64,000 nucleotides of DNA, taken from contig NZ_JAPNLJ010000005.1 of assembly GCF_026627445.1 (NCBI RefSeq), positions 186,001-250,000 on the forward strand. Direction: 5' to 3'. Below the pieces are notes generated by a model. The model made no database searches. It was given only the letters and a program-made list of their open reading frames with translations, and had not been told where the DNA came from. This DNA is from Streptomyces sp. H27-H1. GTDB lineage: Bacteria > Actinomycetota > Actinomycetes > Streptomycetales > Streptomycetaceae. This document shows, in pieces, positions 46,427 to 56,009 of this stretch; positions within the stretch are counted from its first letter, which is position 1; every line of letters starts with the position of its first letter. Position numbers and translations under genes: made by a program.

Positions 46427-48577
46427 ATGACACAAAGCGTCACGGAGCTGGGCCTCCCCACCCCGAAGGAACGTCGACGCCTGCGCGAAGCGGCCGATCT
46501 GACACACGAAGAGGTCGCGGCGGCGGTGGGCGTCACGTCGAACACGGTCCGCTCCTGGGAGACCGGCCGCACCCACCCCCGGGGCCGCAAGCTGGAGGCC
46601 TACTCCAAGCTCCTGACCCGCCTGTCCGCCGACCAGGCCCCTGATTCCGCCCCGGCGGACCGTCCGGGCCCGCCCGGCGGACCGGCCACCGCGGACAGTC
46701 AGGGCCGCTCCTACGGCTCGACCCCGGGCCCGGATGGCGCAGCGCGCGCCGGCGGCGGGAGCGGCGCCACGGGCGCGGGTCCCGCCGGCGCAGCACGCGC
46801 CGGCGAGGCCGACCGTACGGGCGCGGGTGACGGCGGCGCAGCACGCGCGGACGGCGCCGGCGCCGTAGGTCGTGCGGAGCAGGGGGGCGGCCGCTCGGAG
46901 CAGGACGACAAGGCGGTCACCGGGCCGGGTACGGAGCGTGTCGCCGCTGCCGGGCACCGTGCGAACCGAGCTGACGGTGAGACAGCGGGCACCGGCGCCG
47001 TCGATGCGCCCACCCGGCCCGCCTGGGCCAACGGCGCCGCCACACCGGAGGTCGGCCCGGCTGCCGCAACCGGCGCCGCCGGAGCGGACGCGGACGCGGC
47101 GTCAGCCGCGAGCCCCCCGCCGGGCAGCCGGCCGGGCAGCGCCACGGACCGTGCCGATACAGCAACCGACCCCGGACCCGCGGACGCAGACGCGCCGTCA
47201 GCCGCCGACGCCCCCGAGGAACGGTTCGGGCTGCGCCTGATCCGCGGACTCACCCGGCCCGTCGGGGCGCAGACCCGGCCCAAGGCCGCCGCCAAGCGCG
47301 CCGCGAAGCCCCCCGTCGGGGCCCCCCGGCACGAGACCAAGGCCACGGCCAAGGCCGGAGCCACCGCCTGTGGAGGCAATGGCGGAGGCAGCCACGCCGC
47401 CCTCCGCTCCGGCGGCCCCCTCCCTTCGAACACCAGTACGAGCATGGCCCCTGACACCGACTCGGACTCCGGGCAGAACACCGGCCCGGACACCGGTAAG
47501 GCAGCCACACCGGGCACCAAGCCGGGCTCCGGGAAGGCGGCCTCGCCGGATACCGATCCCAGCACCGGGAAGGCCACCGGCCAGGGCGCCACCTCGGGCA
47601 CGGGCTCGGGCACCACCTCGGGCACCACGTCGGGCACCACCTCGAGCACCGGCAAGGCCGCCGGGGCGGACCCCGGGGCGGACTCGGACCCGGCAGCCGC
47701 CGGGCGGGATGCCGCGCCGGACGCCGGGGAGGGTCCCGAGGCGACCGAACCGCCCGCGGAGACCGCGTCGGCGACCTCCGCCTTCGACTCCCTCTACGAC
47801 CGCACCGCCCCCGCCCTCACCCGCCAGGCCTACCTCCTCACCGGCCGCCGCGCCCTCTCCCACGAGGCCGTGGAGCGTGCCTTCCAGCAGGCGTGGGCGC
47901 GCTGGCCCGAGGTCGCCACCGACCCCGACCCGGTCGGGTGGATCCGCGCGGCGGCGTACGAGTACGCGCTCTCCCCCTGGCACCAGCTCCGGCGGGCCCA
48001 CAAGCACCCCGACAAGCCGCCGGCCGACCCCGCGGACCGCGTCCTCATGGACGCGATGCTCGGGCTGCCCGCGGCCCACCGCCGCACCGTGCTGCTCTAC
48101 GACGGTGTCGGGCTGGACCTCCCCGACACCGCCGCCGAGACCGAGGCGTCCACGCCAGCCGCGGGCCGCCGGCTCGTCAACGCGCACGCCGACCTCGCCG
48201 ACCAGCTCCCCGACCTGGCCGACGTAGCGCCCGAGAAGCAGTCGGCGGTGCTGCGCGAGCGGCTCGGCACGCTGAAGCCGGCCGGCCCACTGGAGCCGCG
48301 CGCGGCAGCCCTCGTACGGGTGGCCGGCGAACACCGTGCCCGGCTGTGGACGCGTGCGGTGGTCGGGGTGTCCGCGGTCATCGTCGCGGCGACGGCCTAT
48401 ACCGCCGTGACCGCGCCGACCGAGTACGAGCCTCCGCGCGCCCCCGGCGCGAACGTGTCGGGCGTGCCCCCGCACGGCGGCCCGCAGCGGCTCACGGACG
48501 AGGGCCGGCAGCTCCACGACAAGCTGCTGTCCGATCCGGCGGCCGGACCCTCCCGGATCGCGCCGAGCCTCGACTAG
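46427..48577 (+). CDS. XRE-type HTH protein fused to ECF sigma-like and membrane segments
   Basis: A 716-residue chimera. Residues about 10-65 are an XRE helix-turn-helix (ERRRLREAADLTHEEVAAAVGVTSNTVRSWETGRTHPRGRKLEAYSKLL). About 380 residues of Ala/Gly/Thr/Pro/Asp low complexity follow. Residues about 447-570 resemble ECF sigma region 2/4 (FDSLYDRTAPALTRQAYLLTGRRALSHEAVERAFQQAWARW, then AMLGLPAAHRRTVLLYDGVGLDLPDTAAETEAS). A transmembrane helix (AVVGVSAVIVAATAYTAVTA) lies near residue 650, followed by a short outer tail. The sigma part looks degenerate, so a membrane-bound regulator is more likely than a working sigma factor. The ATG at 46427 has GGGGAG upstream. Confidence 0.88.
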   Translation: MTQSVTELGLPTPKERRRLREAADLTHEEVAAAVGVTSNTVRSWETGRTHPRGRKLEAYSKLLTRLSADQAPDSAPADRPGPPGGPATADSQGRSYGSTPGPDGAARAGGGSGATGAGPAGAARAGEADRTGAGDGGAARADGAGAVGRAEQGGGRSEQDDKAVTGPGTERVAAAGHRANRADGETAGTGAVDAPTRPAWANGAATPEVGPAAATGAAGADADAASAASPPPGSRPGSATDRADTATDPGPADADAPSAADAPEERFGLRLIRGLTRPVGAQTRPKAAAKRAAKPPVGAPRHETKATAKAGATACGGNGGGSHAALRSGGPLPSNTSTSMAPDTDSDSGQNTGPDTGKAATPGTKPGSGKAASPDTDPSTGKATGQGATSGTGSGTTSGTTSGTTSSTGKAAGADPGADSDPAAAGRDAAPDAGEGPEATEPPAETASATSAFDSLYDRTAPALTRQAYLLTGRRALSHEAVERAFQQAWARWPEVATDPDPVGWIRAAAYEYALSPWHQLRRAHKHPDKPPADPADRVLMDAMLGLPAAHRRTVLLYDGVGLDLPDTAAETEASTPAAGRRLVNAHADLADQLPDLADVAPEKQSAVLRERLGTLKPAGPLEPRAAALVRVAGEHRARLWTRAVVGVSAVIVAATAYTAVTAPTEYEPPRAPGANVSGVPPHGGPQRLTDEGRQLHDKLLSDPAAGPSRIAPSLD

Positions 48578-48623
48578 CCGGGACCCGGTCACGGCAGTGG
48601 CCGGCGGGGTCCCGCGGGTACGG

Positions 48624-48702
48624 AAACGGGCGTGGGCCGCCCCCCCCCCACGCGGGGGGGCCCCCCCCCCCCCCCGGGGGGCCGGCCCACGCCCGTACGC
48701 AC
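48624..48702. other. Homopolymer-rich hairpin between convergent genes; suspected sequence error
   Basis: CGGGCGTGGGCC and its complement GGCCCACGCCCG flank C10 (48640-48649), G7 (48654-48660), C15 (48661-48675) and G6 (48676-48681). The outer arms look like a normal bidirectional terminator for the gene ending at 48577 and for sucD. The inner runs are extraordinary and probably reflect sequencing or assembly noise in a very stable hairpin. Confidence 0.75.
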
Positions 48703-48717
48703 GAACCGCCGAAGCGA

Positions 48718-49608
48718 CTACTGCGCGGCGTTCAGGATCTCGCGCGCCAGCTTCGCGGTCTCGGTCGGCGTCTTGCCGACCTTCACGCCCGCGGCCTCGA
48801 GGGCCTCCTTCTTGGCCTGTGCGGTGCCAGAAGAACCGGAGACGATCGCACCGGCGTGACCCATGGTCTTGCCCTCGGGGGCGGTGAAGCCCGCGACGTA
48901 GCCGACGACGGGCTTGGTGACGTGCTTCGCGATGAAGTCCGCCGCGCGCTCCTCGGCGTCGCCGCCGATCTCGCCGATCATGACGATCAGGTCGGTGTCG
49001 GGGTCCGCCTCGAACGCCTCGAGGGCGTCGATGTGCGTCGTGCCGATGACCGGGTCGCCACCGATGCCGACGGCGGAGGAGAAGCCGATGTCACGAAGCT
49101 CGTACATCATCTGGTAGGTCAGGGTGCCCGACTTGGACACGAGACCGATGCGGCCGGGCTTGGTGATGTCGCCCGGGATGATGCCGGCGTTGGACTGGCC
49201 GGGGGTGATCAGACCCGGGCAGTTCGGGCCGATGATCCGCGTCTTGTTGCCCTTGCTGGTGGCGTACGACCAGAAGGCGGCGGAGTCGTGCACCGCGATG
49301 CCCTCGGTGATGACGACGGCCAGCGGGATCTCGGCGTCGATGGCCTCGACGACGGCGGACTTGGCGAAGGCCGGCGGGACGAAGAGAACGGAGACGTTGG
49401 CGCCCGTCTTCTCCATCGCCTCGGCGACGGAGCCGAAGACCGGGACCTCGGTGCCGTCGAAGTCGACGGTGGTGCCGGCCTTGCGCGGGTTCACGCCGCC
49501 GACGATGTTGGTGCCGTCAGCCAGCATCAGCTTGGTGTGCTTCATGCCCGTGGCACCGGTCATGCCCTGGACGATGACCTTGCTGTCCTTGTTGAGGAAG
49601 ATAGCCAT
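48718..49608 (-). CDS. sucD: Succinyl-CoA synthetase alpha subunit
   Basis: A 296-residue subunit carrying the phosphohistidine of succinyl-CoA ligase (TCA cycle, substrate-level phosphorylation). [14 protein letters not shown] is the CoA-binding Rossmann region. [25 protein letters not shown] and [11 protein letters not shown] follow, and the active His is in [13 protein letters not shown]. The ATG at 49608 lies 22 bp after sucC. It ends before a hairpin shared with the convergent XRE/ECF chimera gene. Confidence 0.97.
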   Translation of the reverse strand: MAIFLNKDSKVIVQGMTGATGMKHTKLMLADGTNIVGGVNPRKAGTTVDFDGTEVPVFGSVAEAMEKTGANVSVLFVPPAFAKSAVVEAIDAEIPLAVVITEGIAVHDSAAFWSYATSKGNKTRIIGPNCPGLITPGQSNAGIIPGDITKPGRIGLVSKSGTLTYQMMYELRDIGFSSAVGIGGDPVIGTTHIDALEAFEADPDTDLIVMIGEIGGDAEERAADFIAKHVTKPVVGYVAGFTAPEGKTMGHAGAIVSGSSGTAQAKKEALEAAGVKVGKTPTETAKLAREILNAAQ

Positions 49609-49629
49609 GTGAGTCTGTGACCTCTGCCC

Positions 49630-50823
49630 TTACTTCGCAGCCGCGAGCTCGGCGGCCTTGTCGGCCGCGCCGTCCATGGTGTCCACGCGCTGGACCAGCG
49701 GGTGGTTGGCGTCCGAGAGGATCTTGCGACCCAGCTCGGCATTGTTGCCGTCGAGACGGACGACGAGCGGCTTGGTGACCGCCTCGCCCGCCTTCTCCAG
49801 CAGGGCCAGCGCCTGGACGATGCCGTTGGCGACCTCGTCACACGCGGTGATGCCACCGAAGACGTTGACGAACACGGACTTGACGTCCGGGTCGCCGAGG
49901 ATGATCCCGAGACCGTCGGCCATGACGGCGGCGGAGGCGCCACCGCCGATGTCCAGGAAGTTGGCGGGCTTGACGCCGCCGCCATTCACCGACTGGTACG
50001 CCTCGCCGGCGTACGCGACGACGTCGAGGGTGCTCATGACGAGACCCGCGCCGTTGCCGATGATGCCGACCTCGCCGTCGAGCTTCACGTAGTTGAGGTT
50101 CTTCGCCTTGGCGGCGGCCTCGAGCGGGTTCGCGGCCGCGTGGTCCACGAACTCCGCGTGACCCGGCTGGCGGAACTCGGCGTTCTCGTCGAGCGAGACC
50201 TTGCCGTCGAGCGCGATGACGTCGCCGTTGGCGACCTTCGCGAGCGGGTTGACCTCGACGAGGAGCGCGTCCTCGGCGATGAAGGTCGCCCACAGGGTCA
50301 CGAGGACCTCGGCGACCTTCTCGGCGACCTCGGCCGGGAACTGCGCCAGGGCCACGATCTCGCGGGCCTTCTCGATGGTCACGCCCTCGTTGGCGTTCAC
50401 CGGAACCTTGGCGAGCTTCTCCGGGGTCTCCTCCGCGACCTGCTCGATGTCCATGCCACCCGCGACCGAGGCCATGGCCAGGAAGGTGCGGTTGGTGCGG
50501 TCGAGGAGGTAGGAGACGTAGTACTCCTCCAGGATCTCCGGAGCGGTCTCGGCGATCATCACCTTGTGGACCGTGTGGCCCTTGATGTCCATCCCGAGGA
50601 TGTCCGTCGCACGGGCGACGGCCTCGTCCGGGGTGGCGGCCAGCTTCACGCCGCCGGCCTTGCCGCGGCCGCCGACCTTCACCTGCGCCTTGACGACCGA
50701 CTTGCCACCCATGCGCTCGGTGGCCTCGCGGGCTGCCTCAGGCGTCTCGATGACTTCACCGGCCAGCACCGGTACGCCGTGCTTGGCGAATAGGTCCCTC
50801 GCCTGGTACTCGAACAGGTCCAC
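49630..50823 (-). CDS. sucC: Succinyl-CoA synthetase beta subunit (ADP/GDP-forming)
   Basis: A 397-residue ATP-grasp subunit binding nucleotide and succinate. The N-terminal [19 protein letters not shown] is diagnostic. [18 protein letters not shown] is part of the nucleotide site, EVNPLAKV binds metal, and [12 protein letters not shown] and [11 protein letters not shown] are in the C-terminal CoA-ligase domain. The GTG start at 50823 is preceded by AAGGGA. It forms a two-gene operon with sucD. The 346-bp upstream region without a gene should hold the promoter. Confidence 0.97.
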   Translation of the reverse strand: MDLFEYQARDLFAKHGVPVLAGEVIETPEAAREATERMGGKSVVKAQVKVGGRGKAGGVKLAATPDEAVARATDILGMDIKGHTVHKVMIAETAPEILEEYYVSYLLDRTNRTFLAMASVAGGMDIEQVAEETPEKLAKVPVNANEGVTIEKAREIVALAQFPAEVAEKVAEVLVTLWATFIAEDALLVEVNPLAKVANGDVIALDGKVSLDENAEFRQPGHAEFVDHAAANPLEAAAKAKNLNYVKLDGEVGIIGNGAGLVMSTLDVVAYAGEAYQSVNGGGVKPANFLDIGGGASAAVMADGLGIILGDPDVKSVFVNVFGGITACDEVANGIVQALALLEKAGEAVTKPLVVRLDGNNAELGRKILSDANHPLVQRVDTMDGAADKAAELAAAK

Positions 50824-51169
50824 GCGCGTCCGTCCCTTGTCTTCGTCTTCAAAGATTCGCAGTGATTCGCGGTTGTCTGCTATCTGCGTGGGCGTGCCGC
50901 GGAGGGCAACGTGACGTCGCTGTCACAAGGAAGGCGCACACGGTGACCGTGGACGCGGCATGTCCGTCCCGCAGGTTATCCCCGTGGGACGTAGGTCCCT
51001 AAATCGCAGATCACACCTGAGCGGTGATACCTGTCACAGATCACCTCACGGTTGAACTGCAACTTCGTGCGATCTGCCGATGGCGCCCGCCGCGCAGCCG
51101 CTCCTACGGGCCCCCCGGCGGGCGGCGGGCGGAAGCGGACCGGGGGCGGCGCGGGAGCGGGCCGCCCGG
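50824..51169. other. 346-bp intergenic region upstream of sucCD, no gene
   Basis: This lies between the vWA gene stop and the sucC start, both on the minus strand. It is less GC-rich than its surroundings near 50995-51060, where a short GGGAC/GTCCC inverted repeat (50986-50999) is followed by TAAATCGC. The part next to the vWA gene is GC-rich and can fold, perhaps serving as its terminator. No ORF is credible. Confidence 0.6.
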
Positions 51170-52336
51170 TCACGGGACGGGCAGGGGCCGCTTCTCCAGC
51201 GCGGCGGCCATCACCTCCGGGAACAGGTCCGGGGTGCAGGCGAAGGCCGGGGCGCCGAGCGCGGCGAGGGCGGCGGCGTGTTCGCGGTCGTAAGCGGGCG
51301 CGCCCTCGTCGGACAGGGCGAGCAGCGTCACGAACTCCACGCCCGCCGTCTTCATCGCCGCGACCCGCTTCAGCATCTCGTCGCGTATGCCGCCCTCGTA
51401 GAGATCACTGATGAGGACGACGACCGTGTCGGCGGGACGGGTGATTTTCGACTGGCAGTAGGCGAGCGCGCGGTTGATGTCGGTACCGCCGCCGAGCTGG
51501 GTGCCGAAGAGCACGTCGACGGGATCGTCGAGCTGGTCGGTCAGGTCCACGACGGCGGTGTCGAAGACGACCAGCCGGGTCTCGATCGAACGCATCGAGG
51601 CCAGCACCGCCCCGAAGACGGAGGCGTAGACGACGGAGGCCGCCATGGAACCCGACTGGTCGATGCAGAGGACCACCTCCTTCTTCACCGCCCGCGAGGC
51701 GCGGCCGTAGCCGACCAGCCGCTCCGGGACGACCGTGCGGTGCTCGGGCAGGTAGTTCTTCAGGTTCGCCCGGATGGTCCGGCCCCAGTCGATGTCCGCG
51801 TGCCGGGGACGGCTGATCCGGGCGGACCGGTCCAGGGCGCCGGTGAGGGTGGCCCGCGTCCGGCTCGCGAGCCGCTTCTCCAACTCCTCGACCACCTTGC
51901 GGACCACGGTGCGGGCGGTCTCCCGGGTGGTCTCGGGCATGGCCTTGTTGAGGGAGAGCAGGGTGCCGACGAGATGTACGTCCGGCGTCACCGCCTCCAG
52001 CATCTCGGGCTCCAGCAGCAGCGCGGACAGTCCGAGGCGCTGGATCGCGTCCCGCTGCATGACCTGCACCACGGAGGTGGGGAAGTACGTCCGGATGTCC
52101 CCGAGCCAGCGCGCCACGCCCGGCGCCGACCCCCCGAGCCCGGCCGACCGCTCCCCCGTCCCCTTGCGTCCGGCGCCGCCGTTGCCCCCGTACAGCGCCC
52201 CGAGCACGGCATCCATCCCGGCGTCCGCCCCGCTGAGCGCGCACCCGGTCCCGTCCGCCTCTCCCCCGCCGAGCACCATCCGCCACCGGCGCAGCCGCTC
52301 CTCGCCGACCACCGCGGCACTCCCCGTCCCAGCCAT
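51170..52336 (-). CDS. vWA-domain protein, YehP-like
   Basis: A 388-residue cytosolic protein with a C-terminal von Willebrand A domain. The metal-ion site is intact: CIDQSGSM (DxSxS at Asp226/Ser228/Ser230), with GGGTDINRAL and ISDLYEGG as the other MIDAS loops. The N-terminal half is helical (RDAIQRLGLSALLLEPEMLEAV, TRETARTVVRKVVEELEKRL). Length and operon place match E. coli YehP. MoxR ATPases pair with vWA proteins to load metal or remodel targets; here the MoxR and DUF5682 genes lie immediately upstream. The ATG at 52336 has a GGAG box. It is the last gene of a three-gene operon. Confidence 0.93.
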   Translation of the reverse strand: MAGTGSAAVVGEERLRRWRMVLGGGEADGTGCALSGADAGMDAVLGALYGGNGGAGRKGTGERSAGLGGSAPGVARWLGDIRTYFPTSVVQVMQRDAIQRLGLSALLLEPEMLEAVTPDVHLVGTLLSLNKAMPETTRETARTVVRKVVEELEKRLASRTRATLTGALDRSARISRPRHADIDWGRTIRANLKNYLPEHRTVVPERLVGYGRASRAVKKEVVLCIDQSGSMAASVVYASVFGAVLASMRSIETRLVVFDTAVVDLTDQLDDPVDVLFGTQLGGGTDINRALAYCQSKITRPADTVVVLISDLYEGGIRDEMLKRVAAMKTAGVEFVTLLALSDEGAPAYDREHAAALAALGAPAFACTPDLFPEVMAAALEKRPLPVP

Positions 52337-52427
52337 CTGCCCGTCTCCTTCCGTCGTCACCACCGCCAACCACCGTCCCGCCCCGCGCCCCGGCGCTCCC
52401 GCGGCCCCGGACCGGTCCACCGCCCGG

Positions 52428-54779
52428 TCAGGCCGGCGCCCCCGCCAGGAGGAGCCTGACCAGGTCCACCACCGCATCGGCGCGGACCGGATCCAGCTCC
52501 GCACCGAAGCCGGCCGGCGCCGCCGATCCCGACCCCGGCCCCGCTCCCGCCGATCCCCCGCCCGGGCCCCGCCGGACCAGCTCGCCCAGGCTCCGCTTCA
52601 CCCCCGCCTCGTACGCCCCGAACGTCCTCCGCAGCAGCGGCAGTACGTCGATGAACGCCCGCTCCGGCACCGACACCAGCCAGTCGTCGATCAGCGCCAG
52701 CAGCCGCTCGTCGTGGACGAGCAGCGTGCCGCCGCCCGAGCCCCCGCCCGCGAACCCCTCGATCCAGCCCGCCGCGTCGGCCGGCGCGCACGCCGAGGAC
52801 AGCGAGAGTCCCATCAGGCGCGCGGTCTCCTCGGGCGACAGCCGCCCGTCGTCGAGCAGCAGCCGCGCCGCCCGTCCGCGTATCAGCCCGGGGACCGTGT
52901 CCCGCCCGGCCAGCGTCCGCAGCACCGCCGACCAGCGCTCCCGCAGACCGTCCGGTTCCAGCAGTGCGACCGCACCGTGTACGCCGTCCACGTGCCCGCG
53001 CAGCTCCGCCGCCGCGTCGGCGTCCAGCCCCGCCGCGCAGGCGGGTGGCAGCGCCACGCATATCCGCTCCGCGAGTCCGGCCGCCACCGTCCCGAGCGCC
53101 GCCGCGTCGGTGCCCCGGACGTCTCCGTAGCGCAGCGAACGGGCCAGCGCGGGCAGCGCCTTGGCCAGGCCCGCCACATCGGTGTCCAGCGCGGCCCGGT
53201 CGGCGAGGGCCCGCAGTACGGCGGGCAGTGCCCCGGAGAGCCCGGCCAGCAGGCACCGCTCGGCCAGGGCGGTGACCTCGCCCAGCTCCCCGGCGCCCGC
53301 CGCGTCGGCCTCGGCCCTGGCGGTGGCGGCGCCGAGGACGGTGGTCCCCCAGATACCGGCTTCGGCCACCCGTACCGCCAACTCCGGCTCCCAGCAGAGC
53401 CGCCAGGTTTCCCGGAAGGTGCCCGTGCTCCCCCGGGAAGCCGTCGGGACGCCCCAGTCGATGCCGAGCAGCCGCAGCCGGTGCAGCAGCAGGGATTTGG
53501 CCGCGTCGGTGTCCTTGCGCAGGTCGAGCTCCAGTTCCCGGTCCTGCGCCTCGGCCTTGAGCCGCAGCGAGCGCTGTTGCCGGGTGAGGTCGCGCTGGAG
53601 CGGTACGACGGGCGCCGCGTCGGGGACTTCGCCGAGCACGTCTCCGACGACGAGCCGGTCCTCGATCAGTGCGATCGGTATGTCGGAGCCGTCGCACATC
53701 ACCGCCCGGACCGCTTCCAGGGTCTCCGTCAGCCCCGGCACCGGCCGGCCCCGCATCGCGGCCAGGGTGTCGGCGAGCCGGACCGCTTCGATGACGTGGG
53801 CCGGGGACACCTGCCGGTCCTCCGCGCGGAGCAGGCCGGCGACCTTGGTCAGCCAGCGCTCGACGGGCCGGTCCCGGGCCGCGAAGAGGTGGGCGTACCA
53901 GCCGGGCGAGGTGATGCCCGCGCCGTACCCCCCGGCCCGGGCGAGGCGCCGGTGGGTCCAGGGGACCCAGGTGGTCTCCACCTTGACCTTGGGCAGCCCG
54001 GTGAGGAGCGCCTTGTCCGCGGCAGCGCTGGTCTTCGTCCGCAGGGCGGGGACGTGCCAGGCGCCGCAGACGACGGCGTACGCGTCGCCGAACTCCCGGC
54101 GCGCGGCCCGCATCCGCTGGCGCATGTACGCCTCGCGCACCAGGTCCCGGTGGTGGCCGCCCGCTCCGTACTCCTCGCGCAGAGCGCCCATGGCCTCCCC
54201 GAGCGCCGCGAACACGCCCAGCGGGTCGGCGGCAGGTCCCGTACCGCCGCGGTGTTCGACGACGTCCTCCCACCACCGCTCGGGGTCCTCGTACCCGGCC
54301 GTCCCGGCCAGCACGGCCAGCGGGTCCAGCCGTACGGAGCCGGGCGCCGCTCCGCTCCCCTCCTCGGCGCCTTCCTCGCCCCCTTCCCCGTCGAGGCCCT
54401 CGGCCCCCTTGTCCGCCCCCTCCCCGCTCCCCCGCATGGCCAGTGAGTGCGCGGCCGGGAGATCGATGAACCTGACCGGCACGTCCCGCTCCTGCGCCCA
54501 CCGGATGGCGACCCATTCCGGGGAGAACTCGGCCATCGGCCAGAACGCGGCCCGGCCGGGGTCGTCGGCCGCGTGGGCCAGCAGGGCGACGGGCGGCCGC
54601 ATCGCCGGGTCGGCGGCCAGTGGCAGCAGGACGTCTGCCTCCGGCGGCCCCTCGATCAGCACCGCGGCCGGCCGCGCCGCGTCCAGGGCGGCCCGCACCG
54701 CACGGGCCGAGCCGGGCCCGTGGTGCCGTACGCCCAGCAGCAGCGGACCCATGTCCGGGCCCGGAGTCCCCGGGCTCAT
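52428..54779 (-). CDS. DUF5682 protein, YehM-like
   Basis: A 783-residue protein. The N-terminal LLGVRHHGPGSARAVRAALDAARPAAVLIEGPPEAD and the FWPMAEFSPEWVAIRWAQERDVPVRFIDLPAAHSLAM blocks are the DUF5682 signature, related in look to the TraB/ChaN-type 'HHGPGS..EGP' fold that suggests an enzymatic or metal-binding core. A second block (VVCGAWHVPALRTK) carries Cys/His. The C-terminal half is mostly helical. The ATG at 54779 overlaps the MoxR gene stop (ATGA). E. coli YehM (759 aa) is the counterpart. Biochemical activity is unknown; in MoxR-vWA systems such third components are thought to be effectors or adaptors. Confidence 0.92.
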   Translation of the reverse strand: MSPGTPGPDMGPLLLGVRHHGPGSARAVRAALDAARPAAVLIEGPPEADVLLPLAADPAMRPPVALLAHAADDPGRAAFWPMAEFSPEWVAIRWAQERDVPVRFIDLPAAHSLAMRGSGEGADKGAEGLDGEGGEEGAEEGSGAAPGSVRLDPLAVLAGTAGYEDPERWWEDVVEHRGGTGPAADPLGVFAALGEAMGALREEYGAGGHHRDLVREAYMRQRMRAARREFGDAYAVVCGAWHVPALRTKTSAAADKALLTGLPKVKVETTWVPWTHRRLARAGGYGAGITSPGWYAHLFAARDRPVERWLTKVAGLLRAEDRQVSPAHVIEAVRLADTLAAMRGRPVPGLTETLEAVRAVMCDGSDIPIALIEDRLVVGDVLGEVPDAAPVVPLQRDLTRQQRSLRLKAEAQDRELELDLRKDTDAAKSLLLHRLRLLGIDWGVPTASRGSTGTFRETWRLCWEPELAVRVAEAGIWGTTVLGAATARAEADAAGAGELGEVTALAERCLLAGLSGALPAVLRALADRAALDTDVAGLAKALPALARSLRYGDVRGTDAAALGTVAAGLAERICVALPPACAAGLDADAAAELRGHVDGVHGAVALLEPDGLRERWSAVLRTLAGRDTVPGLIRGRAARLLLDDGRLSPEETARLMGLSLSSACAPADAAGWIEGFAGGGSGGGTLLVHDERLLALIDDWLVSVPERAFIDVLPLLRRTFGAYEAGVKRSLGELVRRGPGGGSAGAGPGSGSAAPAGFGAELDPVRADAVVDLVRLLLAGAPA

Positions 54780-55882
54780 GCCGTCACCTCACGGCAGGCC
54801 CGGTAGAAGTCCTTCCAGCCGTCGCGCTCGCGGACCACGGTCTCCAGGTACTCCTGCCAGACGACCTGGTCGGCGGCCGGGTCCCGCACGACGGCCCCGA
54901 GGATCCCCGCGGCCACGTCGGAGGCGCGCAGTACGCCGTCCCCGAAGTGGGCGGCCAGGGCGAGACCGCCGGTGACCACCGAGATGGCCTCGGCGGTGGA
55001 CAGGGTGCCGCTGGGTGACTTGACCTTCGTCCGCCCGTCGTCGGTGACTCCGCCGCGCAGCTCACGGAAGACGGTGACGACGCGGCGGATCTCCTCCAGG
55101 CCCTCCGGGGCGGCGGGCAGGTCGAGGGCGCGGCCCATCTGGTCGACGCGGCGGGCGACGATGTCGACCTCGGCCTCGGCGGTGGCGGGCAGCGGCAGGA
55201 CGACGGTGTTGAAGCGGCGGCGCAGCGCGCTCGACAGCTCGTTGACCCCGCGGTCGCGGTCGTTGGCGGTGGCGATGAGGTTGAAACCGCGTACGGCCTG
55301 CACCTCCTGGCCGAGCTCCGGTATCGGGAGTGTCTTCTCGGACAGGATGGTGATGAGGCTGTCCTGGACATCGGCGGGGATACGGGTGAGCTCCTCGACC
55401 CGGGCGGTCATGCCCTCGGCCATGGCCCGCATGACCGGGCTCGGTACGAGCGCTTCGCGGCTCGGGCCGTGGGCGAGGAGGCGGGCGTAGTTCCAGCCGT
55501 AGCGGACCGCCTCCTCGGGGGTGCCGGCGGTGCCCTGGACGAGGAGCGTGGAGTCCGCGCTGACGGCGGCGGCGAGGTGTTCCGACACCCAGGTCTTGGC
55601 GGTGCCGGGCACTCCCAGGAGCAGTAGCGCGCGGTCGGTGGCGAGGGTGGTGACGGCGACTTCGACGATTCGGCGCGGGCCGACGTACTTGGGTGTGATG
55701 ACGGTGCCGTCGGCGAGCGTGCCGCCCTGCAGGTACGTGGCCACGGCCCACGGGGAGAGTTTCCAGCGGGCCGGGCGGGGCCGGTCGTCGGCGGCCGCCA
55801 GGGCTTTCAGTTCGTGCGCGAAGGCGTCTTCGGCGTGCGGTCGCAGCGCCTCGTCGGTGGTCTCGTTCCCGGTCGTTGCCAT
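54776..55882 (-). CDS. MoxR-family AAA+ ATPase, YehL-like
   Basis: A 368-residue AAA+ ATPase of the MoxR clade. Walker A is GVPGTAKT (residues 90-97). The Walker B region reads ARVEELTRIPADVQDSLITILSEK, with Glu163-Glu164 in place of the usual Asp-Glu, as in the YehL subfamily. Sensor 1 is NLIATANDRDRG, and arginine-finger candidates are RRRFN. It is the first gene of an operon with DUF5682 and vWA genes (ATGA overlap). A GGAGGGGG box precedes the ATG at 55882. The promoter region holds TTGTCAGTG-N8-CATCGT on this strand, so it probably responds to DNA damage via PafBC (inference from motif). Confidence 0.94.
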   Translation of the reverse strand: MATTGNETTDEALRPHAEDAFAHELKALAAADDRPRPARWKLSPWAVATYLQGGTLADGTVITPKYVGPRRIVEVAVTTLATDRALLLLGVPGTAKTWVSEHLAAAVSADSTLLVQGTAGTPEEAVRYGWNYARLLAHGPSREALVPSPVMRAMAEGMTARVEELTRIPADVQDSLITILSEKTLPIPELGQEVQAVRGFNLIATANDRDRGVNELSSALRRRFNTVVLPLPATAEAEVDIVARRVDQMGRALDLPAAPEGLEEIRRVVTVFRELRGGVTDDGRTKVKSPSGTLSTAEAISVVTGGLALAAHFGDGVLRASDVAAGILGAVVRDPAADQVVWQEYLETVVRERDGWKDFYRACREVTA

Positions 55883-55926
55883 GGTCCCCCTCCAATGCTC
55901 AGCAGCCGCTTCCGACTGCTGACACC

Positions 55927-55949
55927 ACGATGCACCCGACCACTGACAA
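55927..55949 (-). promoter_or_regulatory. PafBC-type (RecA-independent DNA damage) promoter of MoxR operon
   Basis: Reading the minus strand from 55949: TTGTCAGTG, 8 nt, then CATCGT. The mycobacterial RecA-NDp/PafBC consensus is TTGTCRGTG-N8-TAnnnT; only the first T of the hexamer differs. The predicted start is about 38 nt before the ATG. Confidence 0.65.
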
Positions 55950-55986
55950 CGGGCCCCGAAAGAGGCGTTGTTGCAGGTCAGAGCGA

Positions 55987-56009
55987 TTGTCAGTGGGAGT
56001 CTCTACGGT
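55987..56009 (+). promoter_or_regulatory. PafBC-type (RecA-independent DNA damage) promoter of SWIM gene
   Basis: TTGTCAGTG (55987-55995), exactly 8 nt, then TACGGT (56004-56009) is a full match to TTGTCRGTG-N8-TAnnnT. The ATG begins 7 nt after the hexamer, so the transcript is predicted to be leaderless. CCACTGACAA/TTGTCAGTGG form a 10-bp inverted repeat with the divergent copy. Confidence 0.8.
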
